NCBI GenBank assembly: GCA_946629205.1
Contig: CAMOXP010000035.1
Coordinates: 1 to 10,070, forward strand
DNA: 10,070 nucleotides
Direction: 5' to 3'
Source of the DNA: an uncultured Bacillota bacterium
Lineage (GTDB): Bacteria; Bacillota; Clostridia; Peptostreptococcales; Anaerovoracaceae
Shown here in pieces: positions 4,997 through 10,070 of the stretch. Under the pieces are notes generated by a model. It was given only the letters and a program-made list of their open reading frames with translations. It had not been told where the DNA came from and did no database searches. The translations under genes were made by a program, and so were the position numbers. Position 1 is the first letter of the stretch. The number at the start of each line of letters is the position of its first letter.

Positions 4997-6982
4997 ATGC
5001 CTGATTTCAAGGTGTATTCAGAGTTTGAACCAATGGGAGACCAGCCCCAGGCAATCGATACGATCGCCAGGGGAATCATGGACGGGAAGCGGTCCCAGAC
5101 GCTGATGGGCGTCACAGGAAGCGGCAAAACTTTCACGATGGCGAAGATCATCGAGAAGGTCCAGAAGCCGACGCTTGTCATTTCACATAATAAGACGCTG
5201 GCGGCGCAGCTCCACGGAGAGTTCAAGGAGTTTTTCCCGGATAACGCGGTGGAGTATTTCGTGTCCTACTATGATTATTACCAGCCGGAGGCATACGTTG
5301 CTTCTACGGATACTTATATTGAGAAAGACTCAGACATCAACGCTGAGATCGAGAAACTGCGGCATTCCGCAACGGCGGCGCTCAGTGAGCGCCGGGATGT
5401 TATCATTGTCGCGTCCGTGTCCTGTATCTACGGACTGGGCAGCCCGATCGACTATGAAAATCAGGTGATTTCCATCCGGCCGGGCATGGAGAAGGACCGT
5501 CACGAGCTTCTCCGCAAGCTGGTGGATATCCAGTACACGAGAAATGATATGGCATTTGAACGCGGGACGTTCCGTGTCCGGGGCGATACGATCGACATCT
5601 ATCCCGCAGGTGCGGAAAACGCTGTCCGCATTGAACTCTTCGGAGATGAGGTAGAGACCATCAAGGAAATCAATCCTGTGACGGGGGAAATCCTGGGGCT
5701 GCGGAAACACGTCGCAATCTATCCGGCTTCCCACTATGTGACCAGTCCGGAGAAAATCGAGCGCGCCACGCAGACCATCAATGAAGAGTTAAAGGAACGT
5801 ATCACCTGGTTCAAGGACAGAGGTAAACTCATCGAGGCCCAGCGTATCGAGCAGAGAACCAGATACGATGTTGAAATGCTCCGCGAGATCGGTACCTGCA
5901 AAGGCGTCGAGAACTATTCCCGGCATCTGGTAGGGCTGCCTCCCGGAAGCCGCCCCTATACGCTGATCGACTATATCCCGGACGATTTCCTCATCATGAT
6001 CGACGAATCCCACGTCATGCTGCCGCAGCTTAGGGCCATGTACAATGGCGACCGGTCGAGGAAACAGTCTCTTGTGGACTACGGATTCCGTCTGCCATCA
6101 GCGCTGGACAACCGTCCGTTGAAGTTTGAGGAATTCAACGATCTGGTCCAGCAGATCGTCTATGTCAGCGCGACGCCGGCAGAATACGAGAAGGAACAGT
6201 CCGGAGGAATCAGTGCGGAACAGATCATCCGGCCTACGGGATTATTGGATCCTGTGATCGAGACCCACCCGAGCGAAGGGCAGATCGATCACCTGATCGG
6301 GGAGATCAACAAGGTCACGGCCAAGGGAGAAAGAGTCCTTGTCACGACACTCACCAAGAAAATGGCCGAGAGCCTGACAGATTATCTGCGGAGCAACGGC
6401 ATCAAGGTCAGATATCTCCACTCAGAGGTTGATACGCTGGAACGTATGGAAATCATCCGGGATCTGCGCATGGGCGTATTCGACGTGCTTGTGGGCATCA
6501 ATCTGCTCCGGGAAGGCCTTGATATCCCAGAGGTCTCCCTTGTTGCTATACTTGATGCGGACAAAGAGGGATTCCTGCGAACAGAAACCTCTCTGATACA
6601 GACGATCGGCAGGGCTGCCCGTAATGTTGACAGTAAGGTCATTATGTACTGCGATACGATCAGCAAAGCCATGAATGCTGCCATGAAGGAAACTGAACGG
6701 CGGCGCAAAAAACAGGACGAATACAACAAAGCCAACGGCATTACGCCGGCAAGCGTACGCAAAGGCATCCGGCAGGTCATTGAGGCTACTGCAAAGGCAG
6801 AGGATGCAGAAGGATACGATTCCTTCCTGAAGGGGCGGAAACCGGACGAACTGACCAAGAAGGAACTGCGGGATTACGTTGGCAAGCTCGAGAAGGAAAT
6901 GAAGCAGGCCGCTGCAGATCTTCAGTTCGAACGGGCTGCCGAATTGCGTGACCTGGTATTTGAATACAGAGCAAGAATGTAG
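4997..6982 (+). CDS. uvrB: Excinuclease ABC subunit B
   Basis: UvrB is the damage-verifying, helicase-like core of nucleotide excision repair: UvrA loads it on DNA and UvrC then incises. The 661-residue length is normal. Visible features in order: Walker A GVTGSGKT (38-45); the Tyr-rich beta-hairpin YYDYYQPEAYV (91-101) used to clamp one DNA strand; DESH (336-339, motif II); SAT (391-393, motif III); and motif VI QTIGRAARN (535-543). The C-terminal UVR motif (about 626-660, EKEMKQAAADLQFERAAELR) binds UvrC or UvrA. AGGAGGAG (4981-4988) lies a suitable distance before the ATG and overlaps the end of the YolD-like gene, whose stop is 5 bases upstream of the start. The gene has no LexA box of its own, so SOS control probably comes from the promoter at 3390. 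All catalytic residues look intact. Confidence 0.98.
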   Translation: MPDFKVYSEFEPMGDQPQAIDTIARGIMDGKRSQTLMGVTGSGKTFTMAKIIEKVQKPTLVISHNKTLAAQLHGEFKEFFPDNAVEYFVSYYDYYQPEAYVASTDTYIEKDSDINAEIEKLRHSATAALSERRDVIIVASVSCIYGLGSPIDYENQVISIRPGMEKDRHELLRKLVDIQYTRNDMAFERGTFRVRGDTIDIYPAGAENAVRIELFGDEVETIKEINPVTGEILGLRKHVAIYPASHYVTSPEKIERATQTINEELKERITWFKDRGKLIEAQRIEQRTRYDVEMLREIGTCKGVENYSRHLVGLPPGSRPYTLIDYIPDDFLIMIDESHVMLPQLRAMYNGDRSRKQSLVDYGFRLPSALDNRPLKFEEFNDLVQQIVYVSATPAEYEKEQSGGISAEQIIRPTGLLDPVIETHPSEGQIDHLIGEINKVTAKGERVLVTTLTKKMAESLTDYLRSNGIKVRYLHSEVDTLERMEIIRDLRMGVFDVLVGINLLREGLDIPEVSLVAILDADKEGFLRTETSLIQTIGRAARNVDSKVIMYCDTISKAMNAAMKETERRRKKQDEYNKANGITPASVRKGIRQVIEATAKAEDAEGYDSFLKGRKPDELTKKELRDYVGKLEKEMKQAAADLQFERAAELRDLVFEYRARM

Positions 6983-7006
6983 ATGCAAAAGCAATCATTC
7001 AGAATC

Positions 7007-7011
7007 AAGGA
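7007..7011 (+). promoter_or_regulatory. Ribosome binding site deciding the uvrA start
   Basis: AAGGA ends 7 bases before ATG 7019. The earlier in-frame ATG at 6983, directly after the uvrB stop, has no Shine-Dalgarno sequence. Confidence 0.55.
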
Positions 7012-7018
7012 TAATAAT

Positions 7019-9862
7019 ATGACAGAATTCAGTAAAGATATTGTAATAAAGGGCGCCAGAGAAAACAATCTCAAGAGCATGGACGTGACCATCCCCAGGA
7101 ACAAACTGGTGGTTCTGACCGGTCTTTCAGGGAGCGGCAAGTCGTCTCTTGCCTTTGATACGATCTATGCGGAGGGGCAGAGAAAGTATATGGAATCTCT
7201 CTCTTCCTATGCGCGTCAGTTCCTGGGTCAGATGGAAAAGCCCGATGTGGAGTCTATCGAGGGGCTCAGTCCGGCCATCAGCATCGACCAGAAGTCTACA
7301 AACCACAACCCCAGATCCACAGTGGGGACAGTAACGGAAATCTATGACTATCTCCGTCTCATGTATGCCCGCATCGGCATCCCGCACTGCCCGATCTGCG
7401 GCAGAGAGATTTCCAGCCAGTCTGTTGATCAGATCGTCGGAACGCTGATGCTGGAAGAAGAGGGAACAAGACTTACGATCCTCGCGCCGGTGGTCCGTCA
7501 GCGCAAGGGTCGCCACGAGAAAATCATCGACCGGGTGAGGAGAGAAGGCTTCACACGTGTGCGCGTTGACGGGGAAGTCAGACATATCGAAGAAGACGAG
7601 ATCACTCTTGATAAGAACTTCAAACATACCATCGAGATCGTGGTCGACAGGATCAAGGTCAAGGATGGGATCCAGACCCGTCTGGCAGAAGCCTGCGAGC
7701 TTGCCATCGAACACGGCGAGGGTCTGGTGCAGGTCATTGTGAAGCCGCCGGGCGGAGAAGAAACAGAACGGATCTTCAGCACCTCGCTTGCCTGTCCGGA
7801 GCACGGCGTGAGTATCGATGAAATCGAACCGCGCATGTTTTCCTTCAACAACCCGCTGGGCGCCTGCCCTGAATGCAAAGGCCTTGGCTATATGCAGAAG
7901 GTGGATCCGGATCTTCTCATTCCGGATCAGAGCAAGAGCATTTTGGACAAAGCCCTCGTGAATGCCTTTGCGACCATGGAATTCACCAGTTATTACTGGC
8001 AGGTGATCCGGGCGCTTGCAGACAAATACAAGGCGGATCTGTCAAAGCCGTTCAATAAGCTCCCCAAACGGTTTCGGGAGGTTTTGCTCTACGGATCGGG
8101 CGATGAGGAACTGACTTACGATTACACCAACCGGAGCGGATTCGTGCAGCACAGGAGCCACACTTACGAGGGTATCATACCGAATCTCGAGCGGCGGTAT
8201 CAGGAAACTGGTTCTGAATGGATCAAGGGCAAGATCGAGCAGTATATGAACGTCTCGGAATGTCCGTCATGCCACGGGCGCAGACTCCGGGAGGAACTGC
8301 TGGCGGTGACCATCAGCGGCAAGAATATCATGGAGTTCTGCGATCTTTCCGTTTCTGAGGCGCTGGAGTTCCTGAACAGTCTGGATCTATCACCGACGGA
8401 AGAAAAGATATCTGCTGAGATCATTAAGGAAATCAAGGGAAGGCTGCAGTTCCTTGCCGATGTCGGGCTCGACTACCTGACCTTGAGCCGCGCGGCGATG
8501 ACGCTGTCCGGCGGCGAGTCCCAGAGAATAAGGCTGGCGACCCAGATCGGGTCCGGGCTGGTAGGGGTTTCTTATATTCTGGATGAGCCGAGCATCGGAC
8601 TGCACCAGAAGGACAACGAGAAGCTCCTGAAGTCTTTGCGCGAACTGACGGATATCGGCAACACGCTGATCGTTGTAGAACACGATGAGGAGACGATGTA
8701 CGCAGCGGATCAGATCATCGATATCGGGCCCGGCGCGGGCGTGAACGGCGGGGAACTGATCGCCCAGGGCACAGTTGACGACATCAAGAAATGTGAACGT
8801 TCTATCACCGGACAGTACCTGAGCGGCCGGCGGAGCATCCAAATACCGGATGTGAGACGCAAGGGCACAGGGAAGTTTCTTACCGTCAAAGGCGCCGCCC
8901 AGAACAATCTGAAGAATATCGACGTGAAATTCCCACTCGGCAAGTTCATCTGCGTCACAGGGGTTTCCGGTTCCGGCAAAAGCAGTCTCGTCGGCGAGAT
9001 CCTCTATAAGGCGGTCGCAGCCGAGATGTACAATGCGAAAGACCGTCCCGGCAAACACAAGAGCATCACCGGTGTGCAGAATATCGACAAGATCATCAAC
9101 ATCGACCAGAAGCCCATCGGCAAGACGCCGCGGTCGAACCCCGCGACGTATACGGGCGTGTTCACAAACATCCGCGATCTGTTCGCCCAGCTGCCGGAGG
9201 CCAAACTCCGGGGCTACGGCAAAGGCCGGTTCAGTTTCAATGTCAAAGGCGGGCGCTGCGAGGCCTGCAGCGGCGACGGGATCATCAAAATTGAGATGCT
9301 CTTCTTACCAGATGTATATGTGCCCTGTGAGGTCTGCAAAGGCAAGCGGTACAACAGGGAGACGCTGGAGGTCAAATACAAAGGCAAGAGCATCTACGAT
9401 GTGCTCGACATGAACGTAAGCGAGGCGCTGGATTTCTTTAAGAACCATCCGCCGATCAAGCGGCACTTGCAGACCCTTGAGGATGTCGGCCTCGGATACA
9501 TCAAACTGGGGCAGCCGAGCACGCAGCTGTCCGGAGGAGAGGCGCAGCGTATCAAACTGGCTTCCGAGCTGTCGAAGCGGAGCACGGGAAAGACTCTGTA
9601 TATACTGGATGAACCTACGACCGGTCTCCATTTCGCGGATGTAGAGAAACTGCTGGATATTCTGGGACGTCTCACAGATCAGGGCAATACGGTCATTGTC
9701 ATCGAACACAATCTTGATGTGATCAAATGCGCAGACCATATTATCGACCTGGGACCTGACGGGGGATTCCGCGGAGGGCAGATCGTTGCCCAGGGAACGC
9801 CGGAGGAAGTCGCGAAGACCAAGGGGTCGTATACTGGACAGTTCCTTAGCAAATTGCTATAA
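7019..9862 (+). CDS. uvrA: Excinuclease ABC subunit A
   Basis: UvrA is the dimeric ABC-type ATPase that finds bulky DNA lesions and loads UvrB. From ATG 7019 it is 947 residues, the usual length. Domains in order: Walker A GLSGSGKSS (35-43); UvrB-binding/insertion region; first zinc site CPEH (259-262) with CPEC (283-286); an extra CPSC at 415-418; signature LSGGESQR (497-504); Walker B ILDEP (520-524); second Walker A GVSGSGKSS (648-656); second zinc finger CEAC (747-750) with CEVC (770-773); signature LSGGEAQR (837-844); and Walker B ILDEP (862-866). The first zinc site uses His262 where many UvrAs have Cys. ATG 7019 is preferred over 6983 because it has AAGGA upstream and gives the standard UvrA N-terminus. 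It follows uvrB by 36 bases with no terminator or promoter between them. The 3' end contains the promoter of the next gene. Confidence 0.98.
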   Translation: MTEFSKDIVIKGARENNLKSMDVTIPRNKLVVLTGLSGSGKSSLAFDTIYAEGQRKYMESLSSYARQFLGQMEKPDVESIEGLSPAISIDQKSTNHNPRSTVGTVTEIYDYLRLMYARIGIPHCPICGREISSQSVDQIVGTLMLEEEGTRLTILAPVVRQRKGRHEKIIDRVRREGFTRVRVDGEVRHIEEDEITLDKNFKHTIEIVVDRIKVKDGIQTRLAEACELAIEHGEGLVQVIVKPPGGEETERIFSTSLACPEHGVSIDEIEPRMFSFNNPLGACPECKGLGYMQKVDPDLLIPDQSKSILDKALVNAFATMEFTSYYWQVIRALADKYKADLSKPFNKLPKRFREVLLYGSGDEELTYDYTNRSGFVQHRSHTYEGIIPNLERRYQETGSEWIKGKIEQYMNVSECPSCHGRRLREELLAVTISGKNIMEFCDLSVSEALEFLNSLDLSPTEEKISAEIIKEIKGRLQFLADVGLDYLTLSRAAMTLSGGESQRIRLATQIGSGLVGVSYILDEPSIGLHQKDNEKLLKSLRELTDIGNTLIVVEHDEETMYAADQIIDIGPGAGVNGGELIAQGTVDDIKKCERSITGQYLSGRRSIQIPDVRRKGTGKFLTVKGAAQNNLKNIDVKFPLGKFICVTGVSGSGKSSLVGEILYKAVAAEMYNAKDRPGKHKSITGVQNIDKIINIDQKPIGKTPRSNPATYTGVFTNIRDLFAQLPEAKLRGYGKGRFSFNVKGGRCEACSGDGIIKIEMLFLPDVYVPCEVCKGKRYNRETLEVKYKGKSIYDVLDMNVSEALDFFKNHPPIKRHLQTLEDVGLGYIKLGQPSTQLSGGEAQRIKLASELSKRSTGKTLYILDEPTTGLHFADVEKLLDILGRLTDQGNTVIVIEHNLDVIKCADHIIDLGPDGGFRGGQIVAQGTPEEVAKTKGSYTGQFLSKLL

Positions 9863-9863
9863 T
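9835..9863 (+). promoter_or_regulatory. Promoter of pncB inside the end of uvrA
   Basis: TGGACA (9835-9840), a 17-base spacer, and a perfect TATAAT (9858-9863) overlapping the uvrA stop codon. Transcription would begin near 9870, about 68 bases before the pncB ATG. No LexA box is present, so pncB should be independent of the SOS operon. Confidence 0.7.
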
Positions 9864-9870
9864 AATAGTT

Positions 9871-9903
9871 GCGGCCGGCACAGCAAAGGGCTGCTGAGGC
9901 CGC
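9871..9903 (+). promoter_or_regulatory. Hairpin at the predicted 5' end of the pncB message
   Basis: GCGGCC (9871-9876) pairs with GGCCGC (9898-9903), and CAGC (9881-9884) pairs with GCTG (9890-9893) across a 4x4 internal loop, with AAAGG as terminal loop. Only TT follows, so it is a poor terminator. It starts where the transcript is expected to start and may protect the 5' end or serve regulation; it may also weakly attenuate read-through from uvrA. Confidence 0.5.
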
Positions 9904-9937
9904 TTGGCTAACATAAAATGCCGGGAGGAAAAACAAA

Positions 9938-10070
9938 ATGATAGAAAAAATCAATCTGACGATGCTCACAGACTTCTATGAGCTGACCATGGCAAATGGG
10001 TATTTCGAAGCGAATATGAAGGATGATATCGCATACTTCGATATGTTCTTCCGCAAGATCCCTGATGACG
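9938..10070 (+). CDS. pncB: Nicotinate phosphoribosyltransferase, N-terminal part (runs off window)
   Basis: Forty-four codons are visible. The N-terminus contains LTMLTDFYELTMANGYF, characteristic of nicotinate phosphoribosyltransferases, followed by the family-typical IAYFDMFFRKIPDD. The enzyme joins nicotinate to PRPP with ATP hydrolysis to make nicotinate mononucleotide in the Preiss-Handler salvage route to NAD, in the cytoplasm. GGGAGG (9923-9928) lies 9 bases before the ATG, a good ribosome binding site. The gene has its own promoter (9835-9863) and a structured leader. Its location after an SOS operon may be coincidental, although NAD demand rises under DNA damage; that link is inference only. 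The catalytic residues lie beyond the window. Confidence 0.9.
   Translation, partial: MIEKINLTMLTDFYELTMANGYFEANMKDDIAYFDMFFRKIPDD

Noticed and set aside
6983..7018. Earlier in-frame ATG for uvrA directly after the uvrB stop
   Set aside because: No Shine-Dalgarno sequence; adds 12 residues not typical of UvrA. ATG 7019 has AAGGA 7 bases upstream.
205..9969. Many open frames of 60-220 codons on the - strand and in alternative + frames
   Set aside because: They overlap confidently assigned genes, show odd composition (Arg/Ser/Cys-rich) and have no ribosome binding sites or recognisable families; they are shadows of the real genes.

Overview
The window (moderately G+C-rich, apparently a little above half by eye) looks like a chromosomal segment of an anaerobic member of the Bacillota, most likely class Clostridia. 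The evidence is a UvrX/YqjW-type Y-family polymerase followed by a YolD-like protein, a Bacillus-type LexA box, strong AGGAGG-type ribosome binding sites, and a clostridial-style secreted D-Ala-D-Ala carboxypeptidase. A finer placement is not supported by what I can see. All genes are on the + strand and no mobile element, RNA gene or CRISPR array was seen.

Layout. Bases 1-900 are the 3' part of a saccharopine-dehydrogenase-like oxidoreductase gene, ended by a hairpin terminator. Bases 981-2456 encode a secreted serine D-Ala-D-Ala carboxypeptidase with a long charged N-terminal extension. Bases 2538-3152 encode a ThrH-type HAD phosphatase/phosphotransferase with its own promoter and ribosome binding site. 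Bases 3153-3424 are non-coding: they hold three successive inverted repeats built from one shared GTATCACGA-type half-site, then a near-consensus promoter with a LexA (SOS) box between its -35 and -10.

That promoter starts a four-gene DNA-damage operon: a Y-family translesion polymerase (3425-4801), a YolD-like small protein (4794-4991), uvrB (4997-6982) and uvrA (7019-9862). The spacing is tight (8-base overlap, 5-base gap, 36-base gap), so one LexA-controlled promoter probably drives both translesion synthesis and the damage-recognition half of nucleotide excision repair. uvrC is not in the window. A separate promoter buried in the end of uvrA appears to start nicotinate phosphoribosyltransferase (pncB, 9938 to the window end, partial), whose leader begins with a hairpin.

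The most notable points are: the SOS-controlled polymerase-YolD-UvrB-UvrA operon; two genes (981 and 3425) whose TATAAT box lies only 6 bases before the ATG with no Shine-Dalgarno sequence, suggesting leaderless mRNAs beside genes with strong Shine-Dalgarno sites; and the unexplained six-copy GTATCAC repeat cluster upstream of the SOS promoter.
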